NCBI RefSeq assembly: GCF_001046895.1
Contig: NZ_CAQI01000046.1
Span: 186,001 to 250,000, forward strand
Origin: Pseudarthrobacter siccitolerans
Lineage (GTDB): Bacteria > Actinomycetota > Actinomycetes > Actinomycetales > Micrococcaceae
Reading direction: 5' to 3'
DNA length: 64,000 nt
Both the position numbers and the translations under genes were made by a program. This document shows, one piece after another, positions 40,937 through 49,859 of this stretch (position 1 is the stretch's first letter; every line of letters starts with the position of its first letter). Below the pieces are notes generated by a model. It did not search any database. It was not told the origin of the DNA and was given only the letters and a program-made list of their open reading frames with translations.

Positions 40937-42766
40937 CTATTCGCCCAGGACCTCGGAGGCTTCCAGCCATTCGAGTTCGAGGGCGTCCTTTTCGTCGGCG
41001 AGGTCCTTGAGCTGCCTGTTTTGTTCGGCCAGGGCGTCGAAATCGGACTGCTCCGTGCTCTTCACCATCTGGTCGTGGAGCTTCTTTTCCTGCTGTTCCA
41101 GCTTGTTGAGCTGGCGCTCGATTCGGTTCAGTGCTTTCCGGGCGTCGCGTTTTTGTGCTTCGGAAGGCCCTGCGGGGGCTGCGGCGGCCGTTCCGGAGCC
41201 TCCGCCGGTGACGGGGTTGCCGCCGCCGGTGATGGTTGATCCGGCCAGGGTGGCTTCCCTGAGCTCCAGGTACTGGTCCACGCCGCGGGGCAGGGCGCGG
41301 ATCTTGCCGTCGCCGAGCAGGGCCATCTGGTGGTCGGTGACCCGCTCCAGCAGGTAGCGGTCGTGGCTCACCACAACAAGTGTTCCCGGCCAGCCGTCCA
41401 GGACGTCCTCCACGGCGGCCAAGGTGTCGGTGTCGAGGTCGTTGGTGGGCTCATCAAGCATCAGCACGTTCGGCTCCCCTACCAGCAGCCGCAGCAGCTG
41501 GAGGCGGCGCCGCTCACCGCCGGAGAGGTCCTTGACCGGGGTCCACTGCTTCTCGTTGGTGAAGCCCAGCTGCTCCACGAGCTGGCCCGCGGAAAACTCC
41601 TTGCCGCCCACGTTGAAGGATCGCTTCTCCCGCTCGATCACCTCGATCACGCGCAGGTCCGAGACGTCGTCGAGCTCTTTGACCTCCTGGGTCAGCACCG
41701 CGGTGACCACGGTCTTGCCGCGCTTGAGTTTGCCGGACGTCGGCTCGATCTGGCCGTTGAGCAGTTTCAGCAGTGTGGTCTTGCCTGCACCATTGACACC
41801 CACCAGCCCCAGCCGCTCGCCCGGAGCGAGGCGGAGGGTGATGTTGTCAAAGAGTTTTTGCCCTTCGCTGCCGCCGAGGAAGTCCAGCGAGACGTTCTCC
41901 AGGTCCAGCACGTCCTTGCCGAGGCGGGCGGTGGCCATCTTGCTCAGTGCGGTGGAGTCCCTGGGCTCAGGGACATCGGCGATGAGGGCGTTCGCCGCTT
42001 CAATCCGGAACTTCGGCTTGGCAGTCCGCGCCGGGGCACCACGGCGCAGCCATGCGAGTTCCTTCTTGACCAGCTGCTGGCGCTTGCTTTCCATAACCGA
42101 GGCCGCGCGGTCCCGCTCGGCGCGGGCCAGCACGTAGGCCGCGTAACCGCCTTCGAAGGGGTCCACGACGCCGTCATGGACTTCCCAGGTCTTGTTGCAG
42201 ACCTCGTCCAGGAACCAGCGGTCGTGGGTGACCACCAGGAAAGCCCCCTGGTTCGCCCGCCACCGCGTCTTCAGGTGCCGGGACAGCCAGGCAACGCCTT
42301 CCACGTCCAGGTGGTTGGTGGGCTCGTCCAGCATGATGACGTCATGGTCCTCAATCAGGAGCTTGGCCAGTGCCACGCGGCGCTTCTGCCCGCCGGACAG
42401 GGCGTGGACGTTGGCGTGCCAGTCGACATCCGAGACCAGCCCGCCCATGATCTCGCGGATCTGCGGGTTCCGTGCCCATTCGTAATCCGCCTGGTCACCC
42501 ACGATAGCGGCACCCACCGTCAGGTCGCCGTCGAGCACGTCGCTTTGGTCCAGGTACCCCACGTTGACATCGCCGCGCTTGGTGACCCTGCCGGAGTCGG
42601 GGGTGGACCGCAGCGCCAGCAGGCGCATCAGGGTGGACTTGCCGTCGCCGTTCCGTCCCACCATGCCAATGCGGTCGCCCTCCTCAAGCCCGAGGGTGAT
42701 GCCGTCCAGGACGGTGCGGGTTGCGTAAGCGACGGTGAGGTTCTCGCCGCCAAGAAGGTGTGCCAA
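40937..42766 (-). CDS. ABC-F family ATPase (Uup/Ettlike), ribosome-associated
   Basis: A 609-residue soluble protein with two ABC domains and no membrane part. First domain: Walker A GRNGDGKST, signature ALSGGQKRR, Walker B VIMLDEPTNHLD. Linker: RRGAPARTAKPKFRIEAAN. Second domain: GVNGAGKTTLL, DLSGGERRRLQ, VLMLDEPTNDLD. The C-terminal about 70 residues form a charged coiled coil like Uup. Such proteins act on the ribosome in translation or on branched DNA intermediates; some give antibiotic resistance, but nothing here points to that. The start is TTG at 42766 with only a weak ribosome binding site. It follows ispE by 35 bp on the same strand. Confidence 0.92.
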   Translation of the reverse strand: MAHLLGGENLTVAYATRTVLDGITLGLEEGDRIGMVGRNGDGKSTLMRLLALRSTPDSGRVTKRGDVNVGYLDQSDVLDGDLTVGAAIVGDQADYEWARNPQIREIMGGLVSDVDWHANVHALSGGQKRRVALAKLLIEDHDVIMLDEPTNHLDVEGVAWLSRHLKTRWRANQGAFLVVTHDRWFLDEVCNKTWEVHDGVVDPFEGGYAAYVLARAERDRAASVMESKRQQLVKKELAWLRRGAPARTAKPKFRIEAANALIADVPEPRDSTALSKMATARLGKDVLDLENVSLDFLGGSEGQKLFDNITLRLAPGERLGLVGVNGAGKTTLLKLLNGQIEPTSGKLKRGKTVVTAVLTQEVKELDDVSDLRVIEVIEREKRSFNVGGKEFSAGQLVEQLGFTNEKQWTPVKDLSGGERRRLQLLRLLVGEPNVLMLDEPTNDLDTDTLAAVEDVLDGWPGTLVVVSHDRYLLERVTDHQMALLGDGKIRALPRGVDQYLELREATLAGSTITGGGNPVTGGGSGTAAAAPAGPSEAQKRDARKALNRIERQLNKLEQQEKKLHDQMVKSTEQSDFDALAEQNRQLKDLADEKDALELEWLEASEVLGE

Positions 42767-42801
42767 AGGGAACTGCTTTCTGCTGCCGGGAACTGTACGT
42801 C

Positions 42802-43764
42802 TTAGAGATGGGTGTCAGAGATGATGCGCGCCCCGGGAACGGGGCCATGCACGGCGAGGGCCGTCAGGCCGTAGCGCCGCAGGTTTTCCGCCAGGCCCTC
42901 GGCGGCGACGGGATCATCGGCCAGCAGCGCCACGGTGGGGCCCGAGCCTGAGACGATGCCCGCAACGGCACCGTGCGCTTCGCCGATTCCCAGCGTATCG
43001 CGCAATGAGGGGGCCAGTTCGATGGCGGCCCGCTGGAGGTCGTTCACCAGGACCCGGCTCAGCGCTTCCGCGTCCCCGCTGCGGAGGGCGGTGAGGACCT
43101 GCGGATCCACGCCGGTGGGTTCGGCCCCGTCGATGCCTTCCGCCGCCCGCAGCCGGTCCAAGGTCCGGTACACCTCCGGCGTGGGAAGTCCGTAGTCCGC
43201 CGTGACCAGGACCCAGTCCGTCTGCGCCTTGGCCAGGGCGGGGGAAAGTTCGTCGCCCACCCCAAGGCCCACGGCGGTTCCGCCCAGCAGGGAGAAGGGG
43301 ACGTCGGCGCCGAGCTCACCGGCCAGGTGGGCGAGTTCCTCGCGGGAGAGGCCGCTGTTCCAGAGTGCGTCGCAGGCCAGGAGCGTCGCGGCCGCGTCCG
43401 CTGAGCCGCCGCCCATGCCGCCTGCCACCGGCACGCGTTTGGTGATCTCCAGATGGACTCCTGTTGTGCGCTCGGAGACGTCGGCCATAATGGCCGCCGC
43501 CTTGTACGCCAGGTTGTTCTGGTCCAGGGGGATGTGGACGGCGTCCAGGTCAAGTGTGCTGTCCGGGCTGAGGCTGACGGTGATCCCCGGCGTTTCGGTG
43601 CTGGTGGCCGTGACCTCCTCGTACAGGGACACGGCGAGGTAGACGCTGGCCACCGAATGGTAGCCGTCCGGCCGGAGCGGACCGACGTCCAGGGAGACAT
43701 TGACCTTTCCGGGCGCCTTGGCCCGGACCGTCCTGGCGGCGAAACGTCCCGGGAGGGCGTTCAC
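42802..43764 (-). CDS. ispE: 4-diphosphocytidyl-2-C-methyl-D-erythritol kinase
   Basis: A 320-residue GHMP kinase of the non-mevalonate isoprenoid pathway. Motif 1 is [21 protein letters not shown], the ATP loop [18 protein letters not shown], and motif 3 [15 protein letters not shown]. All GHMP motifs are present and length is normal. The GTG start overlaps the stop of rsmA by 4 bp (GTGA), so they are translationally coupled, the usual rsmA-ispE order in actinobacteria. Confidence 0.96.
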   Translation of the reverse strand: MNALPGRFAARTVRAKAPGKVNVSLDVGPLRPDGYHSVASVYLAVSLYEEVTATSTETPGITVSLSPDSTLDLDAVHIPLDQNNLAYKAAAIMADVSERTTGVHLEITKRVPVAGGMGGGSADAAATLLACDALWNSGLSREELAHLAGELGADVPFSLLGGTAVGLGVGDELSPALAKAQTDWVLVTADYGLPTPEVYRTLDRLRAAEGIDGAEPTGVDPQVLTALRSGDAEALSRVLVNDLQRAAIELAPSLRDTLGIGEAHGAVAGIVSGSGPTVALLADDPVAAEGLAENLRRYGLTALAVHGPVPGARIISDTHL

Positions 43765-44633
43765 GGGCGGGCCTCGCGTGCTTCGGCGATCCTCGCAAAG
43801 TCTGCAATGTCGATCACTTCACCACGGGCGGTGGGATCGACGCCGGCAGCAACGAGGCAGCGCTCCGCCTCCGGGGCGCTGCCGGCCCAGCCGGCAAGGG
43901 CTGCGCGGAGGGTCTTGCGGCGCTGCGCGAAGGCGGCGTCCACCACGGCGAAGACCTGCTCGCGGGTGGCGGTGGTGGCGGGCGGCTCATGCCGGGTGAA
44001 GGACACCAGCCCGGAGTGGATCTTGGGTGCGGGCCAGAAGACGTTCATGCCGATGACGCCGGCTTTGCGCATGTGGCTGTACCAGGCGGCTTTCACGGAC
44101 GGAACGCCGTAGATCTTGGACCCCGGCACGGCTGCCAGCCGGTCAGCTACTTCGTCCTGGACCATTACCAGGCCGTGTTGAAGGCTGGGGAAATGCTGCA
44201 GGAGGTGCAGCACCACGGGCACGGCCACGTTGTACGGCAGGTTGGCCACCAGCGCGGTGGGCTGGACTGGAAGTCCGGTAACCTTCATCGCGTCCGCCTG
44301 GACCAGATGGAAGCTTCCGACGGCGGCCGGGCGCCATTCCTTGACGGTTTCCGGGAGCTTCGCTGCCAGTACGGGGTCGATCTCCACGGCCACCACTGCG
44401 GCGGCCGCGTCCAGCAGGCCCAGCGTCAGCGACCCGAGGCCGGGACCGACTTCCAGCACGGTCTCCTCCGGTCCAACACCGGCAGCGGCCACGATCCTGC
44501 GGATGGTGTTGCCGTCGATCACAAAGTTCTGGCCCAGGGTCTTGGTGGGGCGGATACCGATCTCTTCCGCCAGCCGGCGTATGTCGGAGGCACCAAACAG
44601 AGGTGCGGGCGCGGCGGGGATGGGTTCAGTCAC
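43761..44633 (-). CDS. rsmA: 16S rRNA dimethyladenosine transferase
   Basis: A 290-residue SAM-dependent enzyme (KsgA) that dimethylates the two adjacent adenines in the 3' hairpin of 16S rRNA. Features are [13 protein letters not shown], the SAM loop [12 protein letters not shown], the acidic end [11 protein letters not shown], and the catalytic [13 protein letters not shown]; the C-terminal helical domain is complete. The GTG start follows a TAGGAT box by 6 nt, suggesting a leaderless transcript. ispE overlaps the end. Loss of this enzyme gives kasugamycin resistance in other bacteria. Confidence 0.96.
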   Translation of the reverse strand: MTEPIPAAPAPLFGASDIRRLAEEIGIRPTKTLGQNFVIDGNTIRRIVAAAGVGPEETVLEVGPGLGSLTLGLLDAAAAVVAVEIDPVLAAKLPETVKEWRPAAVGSFHLVQADAMKVTGLPVQPTALVANLPYNVAVPVVLHLLQHFPSLQHGLVMVQDEVADRLAAVPGSKIYGVPSVKAAWYSHMRKAGVIGMNVFWPAPKIHSGLVSFTRHEPPATTATREQVFAVVDAAFAQRRKTLRAALAGWAGSAPEAERCLVAAGVDPTARGEVIDIADFARIAEAREARP

Positions 44634-44639
44634 CTAGGT

Positions 44640-44645
44640 ATCCTA
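44640..44645 (-). promoter_or_regulatory. -10 box (TAGGAT) for leaderless rsmA transcript
   Basis: TAGGAT ends 6 nt before the rsmA GTG; no ribosome binding site is seen. Confidence 0.5.
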
Positions 44646-44695
44646 TCCCGCATGCCGCTGCCGCCCCGCCCGGCCAATGCGCGGTTAAAGGCCGC

Positions 44696-44724
44696 GGCCG
44701 GGCCCGGAAGATCCGGGCCCGGCC
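44696..44724 (-). terminator. Rho-independent terminator after rpf
   Basis: A 13-bp perfect G/C-rich stem and 3-nt loop, 32 nt beyond the rpf stop in the minus direction, followed shortly by TTTAA. Confidence 0.7.
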
Positions 44725-44755
44725 GTCAATCGATGTGGTTCAGTTGTGCCTTGCG

Positions 44756-45934
44756 TCAGCTGCTGGCAGCCCATCCGCAACCCCAGGGCTGCAGGCCGCG
44801 CTGTGCGTAGACGCGGTTGGCGATGTCGATCTGCTGGGCCTTGGAGGCGAGGCTGGCGTTCGGGGCGTACGCGCCGCCGCCTGATCCGATCCAGGTCTGG
44901 ATGTCGAACTGGAGGCCGCCGTAGTAGCCGTTACCGGTGTTGATGGACCAGTTTCCGCCTGATTCGCACTGGGCGATCTTGTCCCACATGGCCTCGTTCA
45001 TCATGGCCGGGGCGGCGGCACCGGTGTTGGCACCGGCAGTGGGGGCGGCGGGCGCGGGGGCGGCCTGGGCCACCGGCTTGGGCTTGGTGCCCACCGTGAT
45101 CTTCTCGGTCACGGGCTGTGCAGTGACGGACTCGGTGACCAGGGTGCGGGACGCTTCGCGGCCGTCCACCAGGACCAGCTTGAAGGTTTTCTCCAGCTTG
45201 CCGGCGGATCCGGCCTGGGTGACTTCTTTTTCACCTTTCAAAAGCTCGGCGCTTTCGACGGTTTCGGTCTTGAAGGGGACGTCCTCGGTGGTCACGGCGG
45301 TCTGGCCGGTGTCCACACGGGAAACCTTGATCACCATGTTGTTGACCACGTGGGCGTTGGCCGGCTGGGATGACCGGTCATTGGCTCCGAGGGTCAGGCC
45401 GGCGTCTTCCAGGACGTTGCCCACGGTAGCGGCGGTGGTGGTGGCGGTCTGGACCTTGCCGTCGGCGACGATGCTCACGGACTTGGGGGTGGAGATCGAA
45501 ACGAAGGAGCCTGCCACTGCGAGCTGGGCGTCCTTGGGGACCGAGACGGACGAGGCGCTTGCGACACCGAGTTCGGTGACGAGTCCTTCAACGTCCTGGG
45601 CGGTGGTGTTCACCGTTTTTTCGGCGCCGTCAAGGCTGACTTTGACTTCCTTGGCCTGGTTGACGTTGATGACCGTGCCGTTCTGGACGGTGGAGTCGAT
45701 GGCCGGGGAAACCCGGTCCGCCGGCTTCAGCTCGAGGTTGGCGCTTTTGACCACCTGCCCCACTGTGCCACCGAAGGTTTGGACGGAAGTTACCTTGCCA
45801 TCAACATTGAGCGTGATGGTTTTGTTATTGCCCACGAAGGCTACGAGCCCGACCACCAGCGCACACAGCACCAGGAGCTGGGTTCCAACCTTGAAAAAGC
45901 TGAACTTGCCGTCCGTTGTGAAGAACTTGACCAC
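44756..45934 (-). CDS. Resuscitation-promoting factor, RpfB type
   Basis: A 392-residue secreted or membrane-anchored muralytic enzyme that helps dormant cells resume growth. An N-terminal hydrophobic segment (about residues 14-35) is followed by DUF348 repeats (NVDGKVTSVQTFGGTVGQVV is the first), a G5 domain near residues 215-275, an Ala/Pro linker, and the Rpf transglycosylase domain with the catalytic Glu in IAQCESGGNW near residue 320 and YYGGLQFDIQTW. The domain order is that of RpfB. The GTG at 45934 was picked because the hydrophobic segment begins just after it; the ribosome binding site is weak. The leader contains a terminator-like hairpin (45981-46021), which may regulate expression. 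Confidence 0.93.
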   Translation of the reverse strand: MVKFFTTDGKFSFFKVGTQLLVLCALVVGLVAFVGNNKTITLNVDGKVTSVQTFGGTVGQVVKSANLELKPADRVSPAIDSTVQNGTVINVNQAKEVKVSLDGAEKTVNTTAQDVEGLVTELGVASASSVSVPKDAQLAVAGSFVSISTPKSVSIVADGKVQTATTTAATVGNVLEDAGLTLGANDRSSQPANAHVVNNMVIKVSRVDTGQTAVTTEDVPFKTETVESAELLKGEKEVTQAGSAGKLEKTFKLVLVDGREASRTLVTESVTAQPVTEKITVGTKPKPVAQAAPAPAAPTAGANTGAAAPAMMNEAMWDKIAQCESGGNWSINTGNGYYGGLQFDIQTWIGSGGGAYAPNASLASKAQQIDIANRVYAQRGLQPWGCGWAASS

Positions 45935-45980
45935 GATTGCCCGTAACTTTAGCTCCGTCCGGGCACGGGGAGAGCGCAAT

Positions 45981-46021
45981 AAAATGCCCGGGCACCGCCT
46001 CAAAGAGGAGTAGTCCGGGCA
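45981..46021 (-). terminator. Terminator hairpin ahead of rpf, possible attenuator
   Basis: On the minus strand TGCCCGG pairs with CCGGGCA, with an inner CCTC/GAGG pairing, followed by TTTTATT. It lies 47 nt before the rpf start and 195 nt after tatD, so it either ends the tatD transcript or attenuates rpf. Confidence 0.6.
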
Positions 46022-46215
46022 CCGTTGCGCCGCCACACCCTGCGCAGCGGACAGGCCGGGAGAAGCCCGGCAGATCCTGCTGCAGAAAGGGTGAATTTAC
46101 CCGGTGGCCTTCCCCGACCCCGGCTAATAGTTTTCCACTGTAACCGTAGCGTTATAAAGCCGCCAAGAAATTTGCATACCAGGTATTCTGTTCGCCTGGT
46201 CCCGGTGACGTGTTC

Positions 46216-47121
46216 TTAATCCCATTTTCCGTAAGCGCGCACGGTATTTTCGCTGATTCCGGCACACATCCCGGCAAGGTCCCGGTTTGTCAATTCCGCC
46301 ATGGCGCGGACGGTGTAGGGAACCATGTAGCTGGCGTTGGGCTTCCCCCGGTGGGGATGCGGAGTCAGGAACGGGGCGTCCGTTTCCACCAGGAGGAGCC
46401 CGGGGTCGGCGGCCGCGAGCGCGGCCCGCAGGTTCGCCGCGTTCTTGAATGTCAGGGTCCCGGCAAAAGACATATACCAGCCTTCCCGGTTGCAGGTGGC
46501 AGCCAGTTCCTCATCGCCGGAAAAACAATGGAAGACCACCCGTTCCGGGGCTCCTTCCTCCTTGAGGACCTGCACCACGTCGCTGTGGGCTTCGCGGTCA
46601 TGAATCTGCAGGGTCAGGTCCAGCCGCTTGGCGATGTCGATATGGCGGCGGAAGGAATGGCGCTGGTGGGCCAGGCCCTCTCCCTCGGTGCGGAAGAAAT
46701 CGAGGCCGGTTTCGCCGATGGCGCGGATCCGGGGATGCGCGGCCAGTTGCTCGATTTCCGCCAGTGCCTCTTCCAATTGGCCCCGTGCGGCGTAGCGGGG
46801 AGCATCGTTGGGGTGGAGCGCCACGGCCCCCAGCAACCGCTCATCGAGGTCCACCGCCTGGACCGTGAACCGGGATGATTCCAGGTCGCAGCCCACCTGC
46901 ACGGCACCCTGGACACCTACCGCCGCAGCGGCGTCAAGTGCTTCCTTGATCCCCACCGGCGCCTGTCCGTCGGGAAAGTCGAGGTGCGTGTGGTTGTCCA
47001 TGACGGGCACCGGCAAGGGCTCGGGAGCGGGGGGGAAATCCCGCTGCCGGGAACTTCCGGAATCCGGCGCACTTGCGGCGCCGGGAGCACGGTACGCGGC
47101 GGGGATCAGCGGATTACACAT
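46216..47121 (-). CDS. TatD-family metal-dependent hydrolase
   Basis: A 301-residue TIM-barrel hydrolase of the TatD family (3'-5' exonuclease/DNase activity known in relatives). Metal ligands lie in DNHTHLD near residue 42, GETGLDFFRTE, QIHDREAHSD, FHCFSGD and VETDAPFLTPH. The N-terminal about 38 residues are low-complexity Pro/Ser/Ala and may be dispensable. TAGGCT ends 6 nt before the ATG, indicating a leaderless transcript. It precedes rpf on the same strand; the metG-tatD-rpf-rsmA order is common in actinobacteria, and tatD, rpf, rsmA, ispE here fit it. Confidence 0.93.
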   Translation of the reverse strand: MCNPLIPAAYRAPGAASAPDSGSSRQRDFPPAPEPLPVPVMDNHTHLDFPDGQAPVGIKEALDAAAAVGVQGAVQVGCDLESSRFTVQAVDLDERLLGAVALHPNDAPRYAARGQLEEALAEIEQLAAHPRIRAIGETGLDFFRTEGEGLAHQRHSFRRHIDIAKRLDLTLQIHDREAHSDVVQVLKEEGAPERVVFHCFSGDEELAATCNREGWYMSFAGTLTFKNAANLRAALAAADPGLLLVETDAPFLTPHPHRGKPNASYMVPYTVRAMAELTNRDLAGMCAGISENTVRAYGKWD

Positions 47122-47127
47122 CCATCA

Positions 47128-47133
47128 AGCCTA
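47128..47133 (-). promoter_or_regulatory. -10 box (TAGGCT) for leaderless tatD transcript
   Basis: TAGGCT ends 6 nt before the tatD ATG. Confidence 0.5.
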
Positions 47134-47284
47134 AACCGACAGTGGGGCCCCATATTTGTTGGAACTCTCTGTCTGCTGCGGCAGTTGTGTTAGTAGTCTG
47201 GTACGAACACATGCGGACGCCCACCGACGGGCGAAGGCAGGGCCAGCTGTCCCGCCCAGGAGTACCCGGGCTGAAAGGTTGCCG

Positions 47285-48409
47285 ATGGAATCCCACCGAC
47301 GCACTGCCAACGATGTGAGCGCTGCGAATCGCAATCTGGCGGGAGTCGCAGAGCCGGTCAGCCACCTGAACGGCCACCGGACCGCTGCCATGGATGCCCC
47401 GTCGTTCCACGATGCAAGCCAGCGGATCCTGACCACTGTTAACACGGTGATTGACGGCAAATCGGACGCCGCAAAGCTCGCATTGACGGTACTGCTCGCC
47501 CAGGGCCACCTGCTGCTGGAGGACGTGCCGGGCGTGGGCAAGACGCTCCTGGCAAAAACGCTGGCGCGGACCATCGACTGCACTGTCAACCGGATCCAGT
47601 TCACCCCGGACCTGCTTCCTTCCGACGTAACGGGCGTGTCCATCTACAACCAGTCCTCCAGGCTCTTTGAGTTCCGGCCCGGGGCGGTCTTCGCGAATAT
47701 TGTGATTGGCGACGAGATCAACCGGGCGTCAGCGAAGACGCAGTCGGCGCTGCTCGAGTGCATGGAGGAGCACCAGGTGACGGTGGACGGCAATTCCTAC
47801 CGGCTGGACGAGCCGTTCATGGTGGTGGCGACGCAGAATCCCATCGAGATGGAGGGAACGTATCCCCTGCCCGAGGCCCAGCGGGACCGCTTTATGGCGC
47901 GGATCTCCATGGGCTACCCGGACAAGGAGGCAGAGATCGAGATGCTCGAGACCCACCAGTCGGCGTCCCCGCTGGCCAAAGTGTCGCCGGTGGTGAGCAC
48001 AGCTGACGTGGCTGCCATGATCGCCACCGTCCAGCAGGTCTACGTCTCGCAGGCGGTCAAGGAATATACCGTGTCCGTGGGCCGGGCCACCCGGGAAAGC
48101 CCCCTTCTCCGCCTCGGCGCCAGCCCCCGCTCCATGCTGCAGCTGCTGCGCGCCGCAAAGGCGACGGCGGCACTGGACGGCCGCGATTTCGTCCTGCCGG
48201 ACGACGTTGTGGATGTTGCCGAAGCTGTCCTGGCGCACCGGATCATCCTGGACCGGAAGGCGGCGGGCGCCGGGGAAACGGCACACAGCGTCCTGCGCGG
48301 CATCCTGTCCCGGCTGCCCGTGGCGCAGAAGCAGGCGGATACCGGGGCCAGGGCTTCCAAGCCTGCCGGCCGGAGCGCCCCCGTGGCAGGCTTGAGCAGG
48401 AACCACTAG
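47285..48409 (+). CDS. MoxR-family AAA+ ATPase
   Basis: A 374-residue MoxR chaperone-like ATPase. Walker A is EDVPGVGKTLLAKTLA, Walker B IVIGDEINRASAKTQSALLE, sensor 1 VATQNPIEMEGTYPLPEAQ and arginine finger region RDRFMARISMGYPD; sensor 2 is LRLGASPRSM. An N-terminal tail of about 35 residues and a C-terminal polar tail are low-complexity. The ATG has GAAAGG 9 nt upstream; a longer frame is open upstream but without support. It heads an operon with the DUF58 gene (10-bp gap) and the transglutaminase gene, the standard MoxR-DUF58-TgpA module whose substrate is still unknown. Confidence 0.95.
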   Translation: MESHRRTANDVSAANRNLAGVAEPVSHLNGHRTAAMDAPSFHDASQRILTTVNTVIDGKSDAAKLALTVLLAQGHLLLEDVPGVGKTLLAKTLARTIDCTVNRIQFTPDLLPSDVTGVSIYNQSSRLFEFRPGAVFANIVIGDEINRASAKTQSALLECMEEHQVTVDGNSYRLDEPFMVVATQNPIEMEGTYPLPEAQRDRFMARISMGYPDKEAEIEMLETHQSASPLAKVSPVVSTADVAAMIATVQQVYVSQAVKEYTVSVGRATRESPLLRLGASPRSMLQLLRAAKATAALDGRDFVLPDDVVDVAEAVLAHRIILDRKAAGAGETAHSVLRGILSRLPVAQKQADTGARASKPAGRSAPVAGLSRNH

Positions 48410-48419
48410 GCGGACTTCC

Positions 48420-49859
48420 ATGGCGCTGCTGGACCGACTGCCCCGACACCTCTTCACCCAGCGCGGGTGGGGAATGCTGGCCGCAGGGGCAGCAGCACTT
48501 GCCGCGGCGCAGGTCATGGGCCGCAGGGACCTGTTGAGCCTGGCCGTGCTCCTCTTTGTCCTCCCGCTGGTTTCCCTTGCCGGGATCCGGCTGGTGAAAC
48601 CCCGCTTCCAGGTTTACCGCGAATTCAATCCCTCCCCGGTGGAAACGTCCGCGCCCACCACGGTCAGGCTTGCGGTGGCACGGACCGGAGCAGCAACCGG
48701 CCGCGCCACCATGGAGGAACGCCTGCCGCCAAGGTTTGGCGAGTCGCCCGCCTTCCGGTTCCCCTCGCGCTCTGCCAGCGGCGGCACCAGCAGGTACGAG
48801 TACCGCCTGCGCTCCGCCCAGCGCGGCCAGTTCCTGATCGGACCAGTGACGGCGGAGTTCACCGACCCGTTCGGCCTGTCGCTGCACAGGCAGGCCATTG
48901 ACGACGGCGACACACTCACCGTGACGCCGGCCGCCGTCGTCCTTCCGCTGACGGGACTGGCGGGCGCCCGGGGCAACGATGGCGTCACGGCCACGCGGAT
49001 CCGGGCCAACCCCAGCGATGATGATGTGATGACGCGCGAATACCGCCATGGGGACCCGATGCGCCGCGTCCACTGGGCGGCCACCGCACGCCATGGCGAG
49101 CTGATGGTGCGGCAGGAAGAATCCGTCACCACGCCGGAGGCCACCATCATCCTGGATCACCGGTTCGGTGCGTTCTCCGGCGGCTCCGGCGCCGCCCCGT
49201 CTGGTAACGCGGCCCAGGACGGCCACACGATGGTCAGCAGCGAAACCTTCGAGTGGGCCGTGGTGGCCGCCATGTCCATCAGCGCCCACCTTTCCGAACG
49301 CAACTACGCCCTGCGTCTTCTGGATGCACGCGGGGAACCGGCTTTCCTGCGTTCGCCGTCGGCTCCCGAACCGGAGCTGGAAGAGTACAGCGGAGCGTCC
49401 GGGCTTCAGTCCATCGCCGAGAGCCTCGCGGCCATCCAGCTCACGGGTTCCCACCACCACCAGCGCGGCGACGCCGCGCGCAAAGACTTTTTCGGCGCCA
49501 GGGAATCCCATGGCCAGGAGGCAGGACCACCGCCTTTTGATGACAACCTCATGGACAAGCTCTCCGCCCACCGCATGCGGGGACCGGTCATTGCCGTCCT
49601 GGGCAGGATCTCCGCACTGGAGGCCCTGTCCCTTGCCCCCGCCGCAGGCTACGGCACCAACGCCTTTGCCATCCTGGTGGCGGAGCGGCCGGCGGAGTTC
49701 GAGGATGCCCTGGAGAAGCTCCGGCAGGGAGGCTGGCGGGCGGCGGCGGTGGCGCCGGGCGTCTCCGTGGCTGCCGCCTGGAACCAGTTCGACCAGGACC
49801 TTGACGTACCGGAACCACCGGCTGCGGAGGTCCGGCGCGGAGCGGGGGTGGCCCGATGA
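48420..49859 (+). CDS. DUF58 domain protein
   Basis: A 479-residue membrane-anchored protein with two N-terminal membrane spans (about residues 17-55), a beta-rich region, and the DUF58 motif REYRHGDPMRRVHWAATAR near residue 205, followed by a von Willebrand A-like domain (ATIILDHRF). It is the usual partner of MoxR ATPases. The stop overlaps the start of the next gene by 4 bp (ATGA), indicating coupled translation. Confidence 0.92.
   Translation: MALLDRLPRHLFTQRGWGMLAAGAAALAAAQVMGRRDLLSLAVLLFVLPLVSLAGIRLVKPRFQVYREFNPSPVETSAPTTVRLAVARTGAATGRATMEERLPPRFGESPAFRFPSRSASGGTSRYEYRLRSAQRGQFLIGPVTAEFTDPFGLSLHRQAIDDGDTLTVTPAAVVLPLTGLAGARGNDGVTATRIRANPSDDDVMTREYRHGDPMRRVHWAATARHGELMVRQEESVTTPEATIILDHRFGAFSGGSGAAPSGNAAQDGHTMVSSETFEWAVVAAMSISAHLSERNYALRLLDARGEPAFLRSPSAPEPELEEYSGASGLQSIAESLAAIQLTGSHHHQRGDAARKDFFGARESHGQEAGPPPFDDNLMDKLSAHRMRGPVIAVLGRISALEALSLAPAAGYGTNAFAILVAERPAEFEDALEKLRQGGWRAAAVAPGVSVAAAWNQFDQDLDVPEPPAAEVRRGAGVAR

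Noticed and set aside
46045..46135. Plus-strand ydaO-like riboswitch opposite the rpf leader
   Set aside because: Three conserved words occur in order, but the GACCC..GCTAA block is short, no plus-strand gene follows, and rpf lies on the other strand. Reported only as a lead.
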